The translations under genes were made by a program, and so were the position numbers. Below are positions 52,461 to 63,450 of a stretch of DNA of 64,000 bases, piece by piece. Location of the stretch: the NCBI RefSeq assembly GCF_000283155.1, contig NW_004454156.1:37733816-37797815 (forward strand). The letters are read 5' to 3'. The notes below the pieces were generated by a model. That model was given only the letters and a program-made list of their open reading frames with translations. It searched no databases and had not been told where the DNA came from. Every line of letters begins with the position of its first letter. Position 1 is the first letter of the stretch. The stretch is from Ceratotherium simum simum. Its lineage: Eukaryota; Chordata; Mammalia; Perissodactyla; Rhinocerotidae.

Positions 52461-53654
52461 AACACACAACTCAAAAGAAAATTCATAAATTGAGCCATGA
52501 TGATTCACACAGAGATAGGGCAGTTATGGGGCCTGAATGGGTGAAAGTCTCACTGGGAATAGAATTCCATTTGGATGGGAATGAAGGAGTGAGGAATTTA
52601 TTTTTTAAGATGGGGAGGGGGAAAAGTCCAGAAACTCCTTTTCTAGTCTATGGAAGTATAATAAATCCTTATGAAAAAGGGGTTGCTCTTTTCACCTACG
52701 GTAAATCTCTACTGCTAAAGTGTCAGATATTTTACCTTATTTTGTCCCAATTGTAAAGGTCTTTTTTCCCTGAATTCTCCACATAATCAGTTTTGATCTC
52801 AAACGGTTCTAAGTTCTTAACAACGCTCTTTATAAATATGCTGGTAATGGTCAAATAATCCTAACAGAATTTACACATTCTAAAATGCTCTTCTTTATAC
52901 CTAAACATCACGCTCTTAAAGAGAGAACCTTTGACATGGATCACACACAAGAATAAAGTTCTGTAGTTTTTTTCTCTTAAAATATTACTATTACTACATA
53001 GTAGGCTCTCCTCTTTTTATTTCCATTTTCACATGATTGTTTGGGTTTTCATTCTCTTGTCCAAGTGTGACCTGCCTATCATCCTCCTTAATAAGTGGGA
53101 ACCCACTTAATATGCTAAACTAGGTTAAGCTATAGTCTGAGCATATTCTACATTTACCAATTCATTCAGTATTAATGCATACACAGAAAAGAAAGAAGAC
53201 ACAATCCTTCTACAAACGTCCTTTAGTTGGTCAGACAAGATTTTATGTGTGTAACTGTTAAATAACAATGCAAGGAAGTATATAATTAATTGGCAACATG
53301 GAAAAGGACATGTTGGGAATTTCTAGGGAGTGGGATGAGTTTTGGTTGAAGCATGAAGACCCTGGGGATAAAGCGGAATTTAATTGGAGTCCTGCAGGAT
53401 AAACAATATTAGAAAAGGTGGAAGGGAGAGATAAAGGCATCTCATGCTTTGAGAAGTGAGCAGTGCTTGGAATGGAGGGTTTCTGCAGTACTGAGAACTG
53501 GGCCATAAAGAAGGGGCCTGGGGAAAAACTGCAAGGGTTTTAAAGTGAGACAAGGAGAAATATTACCACCCAATAGCAGGGAGACAACAAGAAACTAAAA
53601 ATATTCATTCTTTTTCTTTTCTTCAACATATAAGTCATCATGGCTAAGAGTGGG

Positions 53655-53777
53655 CCTGTTCATTCATTCACTCATTCATAAATGGTTGACATATTACATT
53701 AAGTCCTATTCTAGGTAGTACAGGCTACAAAATACTCCCCTCTCTTGAGAATCACAGTTGAGTAGGAGAGACTGACC

Positions 53778-53809
<32 letters not shown>

Positions 53810-54110
53810 ATGATTTCAATGTATTATGAAAAGTGCTATGATAAAGAGAGATATGGGGAATTAAAACACAAGGGAGCAGAGGAGCAACACCTAAGTCATC
53901 CTCACGGGCCGAAGACTGAAAACACTACAAAGAGAAGGAAGTGCAGTCCTGAACGAGGGGCAGAAGTTGTAGAAGGGGAAGGCAATCCGGGAAGAGTCAA
54001 GTTCAAATGCAAAGGCACAGAGCATGGAGAGCATGGGGATGGGCTTTTCAGGTGGGAACACAGGATGCACATGGAGAAGGGGCAGGGGGTGAGTACGGGT
54101 CACTGACTGT
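53655..54110 (-). repeat. L2-type repeat, antisense, with expanded A tract
   Basis: Begins ttcattcattcactcattca, continues taagtcctattctaggtagt and gagtaggagagactgacc, then an A29 run (53778-53806), then gtattatgaaaagtgctatg and catggagagcatgggg. The same block order recurs at 58875-59330 and 62722-63070. Confidence 0.55.
53778..53806 (+). repeat. A29 homopolymer
   Basis: 29 consecutive A residues. Comparison with the sister copies suggests this is an internal A-rich part of the L2-type element that became homogeneous, not a new retroposon tail. Confidence 0.95.
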
Positions 54111-54309
54111 CTGAACTACAGGAAGCTAAAGAGCTGTGAGAACTTATCCCTTCCCCGCAAATAATTTACAGTGGGATTCTGAATGACTTCCTTCTCCATG
54201 ATTTCAATGTCTTCATTAGAGGCACATTTAACTGACCACTTGGTTTTGAATGCCAAGGTCAAAATTATGTCAACACAATAATAACCACCCTAAGGTTTAC
54301 GTTTACAAG

Positions 54310-54620
54310 ATACATGGAAGCTTGGAGATACAATGGAAGGCATCTAGTTGAACCTCCCTTCCAATGTAACACTGTTTCTAAGCACTACTGGCAGGTGGCC
54401 ATCCAGACGGGAAGGAATCTATCCAGCTCTAGGGAGCTCAGTCTATCTCAGGAAGCAGCCCGATGCATTACTGTACATCATTAGTCGTGAGAAATTTTTT
54501 TCCTGAAACTGAGATTAAATATGTCCTCCTGTAGCTTCTACCCATTTTGACCCCCTAGAGTGACTGAAAATAACAGCGTCCCGTGCCTCCTACATGCAGA
54601 TGGTGCCACACTATGTTTAC
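54310..54620 (-). repeat. L3/CR1 LINE 3' end, antisense
   Basis: Read on the minus strand: ggtagaagctacaggaggac, tgagctccctagagctggat, ctggatggccacctgccagt and ggttcaactagatgccttcc. These are the C-terminal ORF2 and 3' end motifs of L3/CR1. Confidence 0.65.
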
Positions 54621-55164
54621 AATAGTGAATTAAGAATTGTCCCTTTTCCTCACTGAAGGACTTGTTAATTAACAACTGGCTGAGTTCTGATTAATTAGGT
54701 TCTCTAATATAATGTGCCACCTTCCTTTTCATGAAGACCTTGAAGGGACATCTGTTACTGTTAGTAACTCTCCATTTTCCTCCTCTACTGCTTAGTAATA
54801 CCGGATGTTTGCACAATACTTCACCCCTTTGCGAGCACCTTCACATAAAGTATCATATCGTAACATCATAAGAGGGTGCTGCACCACTGTTAGTATGGTA
54901 TCTTCACAAAAATCTTAGTATCTATTTTACAATACAGTATAAAGGCTAGGGCAAGCATGTGAAATATGTCTAAGAGAATCCTAAGGTTTCTGACAGAATA
55001 AAGGTTACGAGATGACAAAGAACTAATGTATTTTAAGAGAAGAAAGAAGAAAAAGTAATCCTCAGAACAAACTCTGGCTGTCTACTCCACTTACGGCCAA
55101 ATAACTGGTACTTACCTTAATATGGGCCATATATATTCCTGTTTTACCAAGGCATTCATATAAT

Positions 55165-55225
55165 CACAAACACTCATGCAACAAACCTAGATGCTAAGTG
55201 CCCGGCACTGGGGCTGGGACCTCTC
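55165..55225 (-). repeat. L2 3' fragment, antisense
   Basis: cactcatgcaacaaacctag then gctaagtgcccggcactgg resembles the reversed L2 terminus. Confidence 0.4.
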
Positions 55226-56129
55226 TCACTGGAGAGAGAGGTTAGGAATGGAGTTAAATGAGGCACCCTTTTAACTCTGGATATTAAACGTAGAGCAAAA
55301 GTTGAAAGAAATGAGATGACTTAGTCACAACGATGGTTTAGTGGCCTGGGTAAGGTGGAGGAGAGGTCAAGGCAGGGAAGAGGGGAGGGCATCTCAGTGG
55401 GGGAAACAGAATGTAAACCCCACATTCCCAAGCAAAGCCCTCAGGGCCATCTCTATGGTGATGCTCTAAGGACTGTCAAGGACAGGACCCAGAGACCCTC
55501 ACCTTCTGGAGGAAGCCTGGTCCTGTAGGGCTAGTGGACACCCTGCTACTATGGCTAAAATGACAGCAGCTTTCTTCCCCATCAAGACAAAGACAGATGT
55601 GTTTGTTACTCCAGAAAGCATTATAAGAATTTAGATGCCTCCTCTTTGCCTCAGCAAGTAATAGGTCTGGGTAGATGTGTGACTGCCATGTCAAGGATCC
55701 CTGGGGAGCAATTCTATGACATATGCAGTGTTTCATCCCACTGGACACAATGGTTAAGCACCCATGAGATTCACTGCAGAGGATCCGATGAACATGCCTA
55801 CTATGGATCGATTCCTTGCTGCCTCCCTGGCTACATACTGAGGGGCATATTTGCCAGTACAGTTCCCCGACTGCAAAAGTGCACAGGCACCCCGATGTGA
55901 AGAATCAGTAAGGATTAGTGACTTAACCTGGTGACACCTGGCTCTGATCTGAGGAATGATACATAGTTACAGGTCATAGTAACAGTTCAGTGATTTCTCC
56001 ACAGAAACAGGAGAATACTAGCTTTCCCTAATACCTGGGGGAAATGAACTGCATGCTTAAAACTGTGCCTTCAATGATGCTAACACACAAGACAGAGGAG
56101 AAAACTTGATAAACTGATGACAAACCGAC

Positions 56130-56250
56130 CTTGTTGGCAGGGTACAGCAACCATCCGCTGTGAGTCTGACTTGAGTTTCGTAGCTATCCAGGGGGCAGAC
56201 GGCCTGCTGAACGGAGGGGCACTCCACAGTGCTGCAGTCCACGCTGAAGA
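56130..56250 (-). CDS. CRIM1: CRIM1 exon 4: first half of linker module B
   Basis: Coding exon of 121 nt, entering in phase 1 and leaving in phase 2. The acceptor is ccctttcag above 56250. The donor is ACAAG|gtcggt at the 56130 edge, which has C at +3 and G at +4 and so departs from the usual gtragt. It encodes VFSVDCSTVEC through CCTLPTR, with the last Arg codon split into exon 5. The residues correspond to about human 250-290. Cysteine spacing C-x4-C-x7-C-x15-CC repeats that of the first half of exon 3. Because the exon is not a multiple of three, skipping it alone would shift the frame, while skipping exons 4 and 5 together would not. Confidence 0.95.
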
Positions 56251-57320
56251 CTGAAAGGGGCAAAGAGAGGCACCATTTACTGTGACATCTACTGGCATTT
56301 TGAGCCCCAAAATGAAACACTGGCTCTTGACAAATTTCTGTAGTTTCCTTGCTTCCCAGAAACCCTGTCCTCGCACTGGCATTTTATTTCAATCAACGTT
56401 AGAGAACCGCAATCTGTCCCAAATCTTCTGTGCAAGGAAAGCGGGAACAAGACATTTAAGAGTTAAGATGAAGGTGCGGAGAAAGACAGAGAGTTAAACC
56501 AACAGTGATTACGTGGATGGTGACAGTCAGCCAGAGGCACTTCTGATAGAACAGTTCAAGAGATGGACAAGGGATGTGTTTTGCTTGAAGCATTTATCTA
56601 GCAGTTAAAACAAAAATCTGACCAATGGTTAGAAACTTGCAAAGAGGAAATCACTATAGTCCAGATCTGTTCACAGACCATACTAGAACTGCTGCCACAA
56701 GAGCAAGGATGTTAGAAATTACGTAAAGCAAGAAACAGCCAGGACGTGACAACTAATCAAATGCGGCAAAGAAGGTGAGTCAACAGTCAAGGATGACTTA
56801 GCACGTGCTATAAAGTCAATGGACGGATGATGGGGAACCGGCAAGGAGAAAGATTGGGGCTGAGTATTTCATTATAAAATGTCTGGCATTTTGATGCATA
56901 TATTTATCTAAAAATAACATTCTGTTTTATGTATGATAAGTTTTTAAAATCTAATCCTTTAAAGTGACAGATATATCTGCAAATGAGGGCTATGACCTTC
57001 TCTGGGGAACAAAGCAGGTAGTCACAGTGCCATCAATTTTAACCACACCTCCCACATCAAGCATAGTCTGAAGGAAAAAAACAGAAAAAAGAAAAAGACA
57101 CGGTCCCTCCCTGAAGGCATGTATGTACCAGGGGATTGTCACTCTGGTTCTCTGACTAGAAGGCCAGAAGTCAGGCTGCCATTTGCCCAAAGTGGCAGGC
57201 TCGCATTGTACTGACAAGGATGCCCATCTTCACGTGGAGGGAGAGGCTCGGGTGGCTGCGGAGGCCCTGCTCCCCTCGGATGCAAAGAAGTGAGGCTGCT
57301 GAGACAACACTTGTGCATAC
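56251..57320 (-). other. CRIM1: CRIM1 intron 3 (1.07 kb)
   Basis: Shortest intron in the window, between exon 3 and exon 4. I recognise no repeat, RNA gene or ORF in it. Its left end carries the acceptor ccctttcag and its right end the donor gtatgc. Confidence 0.87.
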
Positions 57321-57563
57321 CTGGTTTGCACTCATAGAGGTCACAGCACTCTCCCGGCTTCCCTGAGGCTTTTGACACTAGTATGTTCAGGTATCCCGGC
57401 TGGCAGACTTTGCGCAGACAGCCCGCAGGGTCGCACACGCAGCGGCTGGGTAAGGGGCAGCACTCCCCGGGAGGAGCATAGCCCTCGATCAGAACGGAAT
57501 CTTCAGGACAACGTGGAGAGAACTGGACTTCACAGCGGGCCTTGGAGCAATCTGGCTTCTCTT
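57321..57563 (-). CDS. CRIM1: CRIM1 exon 3: cysteine-rich linker module A (81 codons)
   Basis: Coding exon of 243 nt, phase 1 at both ends. The acceptor is a pyrimidine tract ending catttag just above 57563, and the donor is CCAG|gtatgc below 57321. It begins after a split Glu codon with EKPDCSKARC and ends CCDLYECKP, equivalent to about human residues 169-249. The module has 12 cysteines and two copies of a C-x4-C ... GECC ... C pattern: a first unit closing with GECCPLPSRC and a second closing with GECCDLYEC. It lies between the IGFBP-like region and VWC1 of the extracellular part. It aligns without a gap to the product of exons 4+5 (see findings). No frameshift or stop is present. The identification rests on near-identity with the known mammalian protein. 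Confidence 0.96.
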
Positions 57564-58544
57564 CTAAATGGGAGAGAAAGAATTTAGCTCATGCCCAGGG
57601 GCAGTGTGGGGTGCTTTCATGGGAAGCACAGACAGTCCTGATGATCTATTTACTAACCAAAGAGGACGGGACAGAAAGAAATCCGGTGAAAACCCTCAAA
57701 CTAAGCTTAGCCAACCATGAAAACCTCTCCCAAGATCCGCTCATGACACCAAAATGTGAGCCTGGAGTTGCCTTCTTCTCCACCTTCCCACTCACTTGTT
57801 CCGAACAATCAATTCCAGTGCGTTGACCAAACTCAAGAAAGGTGAGGTAAGATGCCCACATGACGTGGAGAATCTGAAAACTGGACTTCATCACTAACTA
57901 ACTGAAAGACCTTTGAATTTAAAAAGAATTTTAAGGGCTGTTCTTTGAAAATAGTGTAAGTTTAAACACCAAAATGGACTCACAAACAAATCTTGGCTAG
58001 GTCAGGGACTAGAAACAGGTGTATGATAATCAACATGGAAGAACTCGACCTCCACGCCTGAATTTTGAGATGAACTTATTAAGATTATCTATGATGTGGC
58101 AGCTTAGCCAGATGCATAATGAGCCGAATTCCTATGTAATTTCCCTAAATGACATCTGGTATGTTTCTGTCCCTAGCAGAGATCCATCAAATGCACCCGA
58201 TTCCCCTTTCTCCAGTATTATGTGCTGACCTATTGCTGCCCCTCAATTATAGAGACAGGAAAAATAAATCAAGATGGGTAACACCCGAAGACTCGAGGAC
58301 TGGGTAGCAAAACCCCAGCTCTTGGAGCCCCAGTCCATAGCTTAGTTTCTTGGTTTAAACTTTTAAGAAACCTACAGCAACATAAGGTCCTTGAGGAAAA
58401 GCCAGAAATAAACCAAAAGTACACCATTGCAGCCCTATGACCTTTGGGGGGGAGTTAAGAAAACACTGGGTGAAAATGACGCCTTGTAGTATTGGGGTAA
58501 ATTTCCATAAGCTCTGTCTTTCCTGACGTAAAATCCAAATACAG

Positions 58545-58715
58545 AATCACAAAGCAGAGTTAGACCCAGAGGTCACCTGGTTTAGTCTTCGCATTTTGTA
58601 GATCAAGAACCTGAGGCCCAAGAGTTCAAGTAATCTGCCTAAGGTCCGCGGTAAAATTAAGGAAGAATCCAGGCCTCCTCACTTCCATCCAGTTCACTTA
58701 GCTCTTGATACTATA
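58545..58715 (-). repeat. MIR3-like SINE
   Basis: agacccagaggtcacctggt, ttttgtagatcaagaacctg, aggcccaagagttcaagtaa and agaatccaggcctcctcact follow the antisense MIR3 pattern. Confidence 0.7.
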
Positions 58716-58874
58716 AAAGTAGATCTATTTCCAAAACCAAGCCTGTTCCTCAGGTCATTTTCTACCTTGATCGCTGTACCTTTCATTTCACTGTCCATCT
58801 TTCATGTCTAACTACTTCTTGTCTAATCCATACACAGTAGAGGAGAGCCTTCATATTCATAGCACTAGCAAACA

Positions 58875-59330
58875 CACTCAAAAATACTTATTGAGCATCT
58901 GCTGTTGCAGCAGCTTGGCTTACACCATAAAGAGAACCAACAGATCCCTGCCCTCACATAGTTTACAATGCAGTGGAGCGTGACATAAACAGTAAACATT
59001 ATTAACAAGCAAACTACATAGTAGCAGAGGGTGGTAAGTGTTATGGGGAAAAACAGAACAGAGCAAGGGGGAACTGGAGTGCATGAAAGAATAGGGGGAA
59101 GGGTGGGGGCTGTTACATTTTGGTCAGAATAGGCATCATTGAGAAGCTGACGTTTGAACAAAGTCTTCAAGGAGTAAGGGGGTGGGCCATGGAGATATCT
59201 GAGAGAAGAACTTCCCAGCAGAGGGAACGGGGAATGCACTCCTGGCGCCCCAGCAGGGAGGCCAGTGTGGCTGCAGCGGAAGAGGGAAAGGACCCACGTA
59301 TCCTATTTTCATATTACAGTTTCAAGGAAC
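58875..59330 (-). repeat. L2-type repeat, antisense
   Basis: acttattgagcatctgctgt, agatccctgccctcacatag, ggtaagtgttatggggaaaa, gacgtttgaacaaagtcttc and ggaggccagtgtggctgcag are the successive motifs of a common old mammalian repeat whose 5' end is the reversed L2 terminus. Exact family name uncertain. Confidence 0.6.
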
Positions 59331-59939
59331 TGCCCTGAGAAGATAACATGATTACGTAATGAGGAATTCCCCACTCTCAGATCCCCACTAACGTGGGCAG
59401 AACAAATCAAACAGCCGAGAAGGAGAAAGCGCATCTTGACTGTACGGGGACTGACGGCGATGGAGTTTGTCAAGTACATTCAGCAGACAGCTTATCTGGC
59501 AAACACAAGCATATTGTCTCATAATTAATAAAATCTCTGTTGCAAATAGCATTTAATTCCTACTCTTGTGAATGTGCTGTAATTAACTTATTCTGTTTCA
59601 CATTCCAACACATTCTTATTCTGTAAAATATTTGGTATGTATAATCAGACTTTTCAAATATACGCTTCAACAAAACATGTTTCCATTAAAATCCAACATA
59701 TTAGATCTCCTTAGTTATTCTGCTCTTTATGTTTCTTTTAACAGTTGCAACATTGTCACCTGTGGATGTGTGTTTGGCAGTCCAAGCCTTGAGAGATTTC
59801 TTTACTTAAGAACTGCCTTAGTAACACAAGTGGGATGAGGTAGGCTGCCACAGACACCGTCTGACCCATACGTGAATCAGAGCGAGAAGGGATTTAAGAA
59901 GGTTAAAAATGAGGGTTAAATTTTATTAAATGCTTTTCC

Positions 59940-61300
59940 AACTTTTCTCAAGATGATCACATCGGCTTTTCCTTTAATTCATTAATATAACCAATTAGAT
60001 TTTAAATCATCCTTGTTTTCTCAGAAAAATTACTGTTTTTAAAGATCCTATTGGATTTTAAGATTTTTAAATTTATAAGCTTGAGTAATATTAGTCTGTA
60101 CCTCTCTTTTGTGTGTGTGCTAGCCTCATCAGTCTTAGGTTCAGTTACAGTAACTTTTTCAATGAGCTGTTTAGCATTCTCCCTTTTTCTCGGCTGTAAA
60201 ACTGTTTAAATAACACAGGAATTATTTATTCTTTGATGTTTTCATACAACTCACCTGTGAAACTATCTGAACACAGTATATTTTTTTAAAGGGGAAAAGG
60301 CCCGATTTCTTCTTCAGTTATTATCCAGGGGTCCTACTTCTTTTAGAATCATATTAACATATTTTTAGTAAAAAGCATCTAATTCACTAGATTTTCAAAG
60401 TCATGTCAGGCTTTCTTGACCAAGCTTTCTTTTTTGTAGTTTACGTGTTCATCGGTTCTTTTGAGTTTTTGAATTTCTTCCTTGTTTGTCTTGCAGGTTA
60501 TTTCATTGGTTTTTCTCTGGAGTTTTAAGATTAATGCGTAGTTCACTTCTACTTCTCTTTTATTTTCTTAGAAATAAAAAAAATTAACTATGATTTTGAT
60601 ACTTTAGCCAAATATATTGCTTTGGTTATATTTTAATTTTTGATATGTATTGCTCTCAATGTAACTCATTTCTAAATAATCTATAATTCAACTTTGATTT
60701 CCTCTTGAAAGACTTTTAAGAAGAATGCTACTGAATTTCTGCACAGGTAGATTTTTTTGGCTTTCCTTTTTAGTTTAACTTATAGTTTTATTACCTTGTT
60801 GCCCAGAGAATGTAGGCTATACAATTTTCTACTGTTAATTTCTTGAGTTTTTGTTTCTGTTTTTTTGGTATACATGTGTGTATGTGGCCTCTGGCCAACT
60901 TTAAAATACATGGGTATCTGAAAAGAACCTGTATTCTCTGTTTATTGGATACAAACTTGAAAATCTACTAAATCAAGCTTTTTAATTATGACATTCAGAT
61001 CACCTATATCTTACATTTTTCATCTGATTTCAAAAAAGGATCTATAAAAATCTCCCACTATGAACCAGTAACTTCTCATATTTCTAACAGCTTTTACTTC
61101 AATTTTCAAGGCTATGTTGTTACTTTATGACTAGTAGGCATAAGATTCAAGTCTGTTATACTGACTTTGCAAATTGTAAAATGATGCTTTCAAAGAACTT
61201 TGATTTCTAAGGTCTAAATCTTTCTTATTTTTTTTCGCAGTTGTTAAATTTCTTGGCTTTATTCTTCTCTTCTTTCAACCCTCTATTCACCTTTCAATAG
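59940..61300 (-). repeat. Ancient L1M LINE, antisense (ORF2 region)
   Basis: About 1.4 kb of T-rich sequence in the order of an antisense L1 ORF2: gatcacatcggcttttcctt with ttcattaatataaccaatta (59955-60000), aactcacctgtgaaactatc (about 60250), gaaaagaacctgtattctct (about 60918) and aaatctcccactatgaacca (about 61050). Very diverged, so an old insertion. Confidence 0.65.
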
Positions 61301-62721
61301 ATTATCTAGAACTCTTATTCACCCAGCATCCTTCCCTTCCCCCAACGAGTCATCAGCCTGTCACCTAACCCCAACTACAGTTACCATAGCATCAGGAATT
61401 GTTTTTCTGATACCTTCTTTCTCAGCCTGTTTCTAGATCATTCTTCCATTAGATTTCATTTATTCACCTATGTCTCTAATCCATCTCTCTTCCATGGAGA
61501 AAATAAGGAGAAAACTACAGCCACATCATGTATTTTCCATCATTTAGAAGGCTTTTCTAACATTGCCTCTGAATGTTTAATTTTATCCATTTGAAAAGAA
61601 GCCTCTCTCAACTCTTTCCCTATGGTGTCTAACAAATCTATATATAATACTTAAGTTAATCAACAAGCTTTTCAGTCTGGTTGCCCTGGCAACACTTTGC
61701 AATTGGCATCTTAAAAAAAAAAACAAAAAACAACAACAACAAAAACTGCACCAGATATAGAAAGACTAAAGTGACAGTATCACTTTCAACAGAGGTAATT
61801 AAGGGAAAAGAAGCTGGTTTCATCATATTAATAACCTTCCTTTGAGAGGTTAGCTCCTAAAATATTGACAGGGTCACCCATTATTAAGGTGATCTTATAA
61901 CAATAATAGAAAGTTTTTTATCAATCCTAGCCACTTTAACCTCCGTGACTTATCTTGGCCAGTTGTAGACCTTTTTTCCACGTCCGTATGTCAACAGGGA
62001 AAGTACAATCACGATCTACAAGTACCAAATGCATTTAAGAGTTTTCTGCTTAAACATAGATTTAAATAAAACCAAAGGCAAATGAAAAACTACTAGATGG
62101 AAGAGAAAAAAAGAGAAGAGAAAAATTACATAGTCAGATTCTCAATACTTCTATTTACTTTTTGTAGAGTCCCATGCATCTGGCACTGAAGCCCTCCTCC
62201 TCTTTCAAAATCTCTTAAAATGGTTACCTAAAAATAACAACAGATACGCTGTACATTTGTTAATGGAAAACAGGCCGCATAAAATGGACTAGTAAAATTT
62301 AGATAGTCAACTACAAAGTTGATGCCGCTGGGTACTCTGTCCTTTCCTGAAATCGATCCCTATTCTCTCTCACATGTGCATGATTTTAAATGATCATCCT
62401 TGTGCACATGATCATTCTGAGACAATCCTTGGGAGTTCTAACTACAGAGATAATTCACGGAATCCCAAATTTGGATCAGATTTGATATCACAGAGTTGAG
62501 TAGGTGGAACCCAGAGTAAAAAGGGAAAGAGTCTGGGATATTTCTCTTGCCCCACAGCTCACTCTGGTGTCCCTTATAATCTGAAGACCCAGAGTAGCTA
62601 TGGCATCAGCCTAGGGTATCACACGGGCCCGTGGCACTTGGTGGTCCTGGGAGACAAATCTCCTCATGGGACCCACTGAGGTGCAATCTATGAACTCCTT
62701 TCCAATCCCCCTTTCACTCTT

Positions 62722-63070
62722 CATTCAACAAGTATTTACTGAACGACTTCCATGTGCCAGGTGTGCTAGGCACAAGGCTTAGAGCAGGGAATAAAACAAA
62801 GTCCTTGCCTTCTTGGATTTACAATTCCAGAAGAGACAGACAAGAAACAAAGAGATACCCAGCCTGAAGCCAGGTGGTGATAAATGCTTTGAAGCAGAAT
62901 CGGTGATGCAGGTGCACTGCATTCGTCAGGTGGGTGAGGGCAGGTCTCTCTGAAAACATGGCACCTGCATAGAGACCTGCATGAAAGAAAGGAGAAGGCA
63001 TGCAAACAGCAGGGCAAGAGTGTCCCAAATGCACAGAACAGCAAGAATAAAGACACTAAGGCAAGAGCGA
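62722..63070 (-). repeat. L2-type repeat, antisense
   Basis: attcaacaagtatttactga, catgtgccaggtgtgctagg, aagtccttgccttcttggat, aagccaggtggtgataaatg. Same architecture as 58875-59330. Confidence 0.65.
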
Positions 63071-63234
63071 GCCTACCCTCTAAGTAGAAAAATATACCTC
63101 ACGGTGTTAAGAAACCTAAACTAGTATTAATTCACAGGTAGAAAATACCAATAAAGACTTACAAGAAAAATATTTTGACGGCTAATGTTTCTTATTAAGG
63201 ATCCAATTCTCATGATCATGCTCGAGAAATGAAA

Positions 63235-63450
63235 GCCATCTCCACTAACTGGGCACCTTCTATGTGTGAGGCACCATGCCTCTCCTCCTTCTCATACACC
63301 TTCCCACTCCCATGTGAAACAGAGATGACATCTTCCTCTCTACTTGACAGATGAGGAGACAGGTACAGGGAGACTAAGACACGGGCCAAGGTCACACACA
63401 AGGTGGCAGAGCCTCCAAAGCCCATAATCTTCCCACTAGTTCATAATGCT
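63235..63450 (-). repeat. MIR SINE
   Basis: ctctctacttgacagatgag, gaggagacaggtacagggag and ccaaggtcacacacaaggtg are a clear antisense MIR core. Confidence 0.75.

Larger units (their letters stand above)
34472..56129 (-). other. CRIM1: CRIM1 intron 4 (21.7 kb)
   Basis: Long intron splitting linker module B. It holds MIR, L2, L1M, MLT1 and L3/CR1 relics listed separately, plus a (TG)19 tract at 44317-44354 and an A29 run at 53778-53806. Nothing can be named in 34472-37170, 40026-42600, 45276-49110, 49270-51000, 52461-53650 and 55230-56129. A GC-richer part around 42470-43120 has overlapping open frames on both strands but no recognisable protein. Confidence 0.87.
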
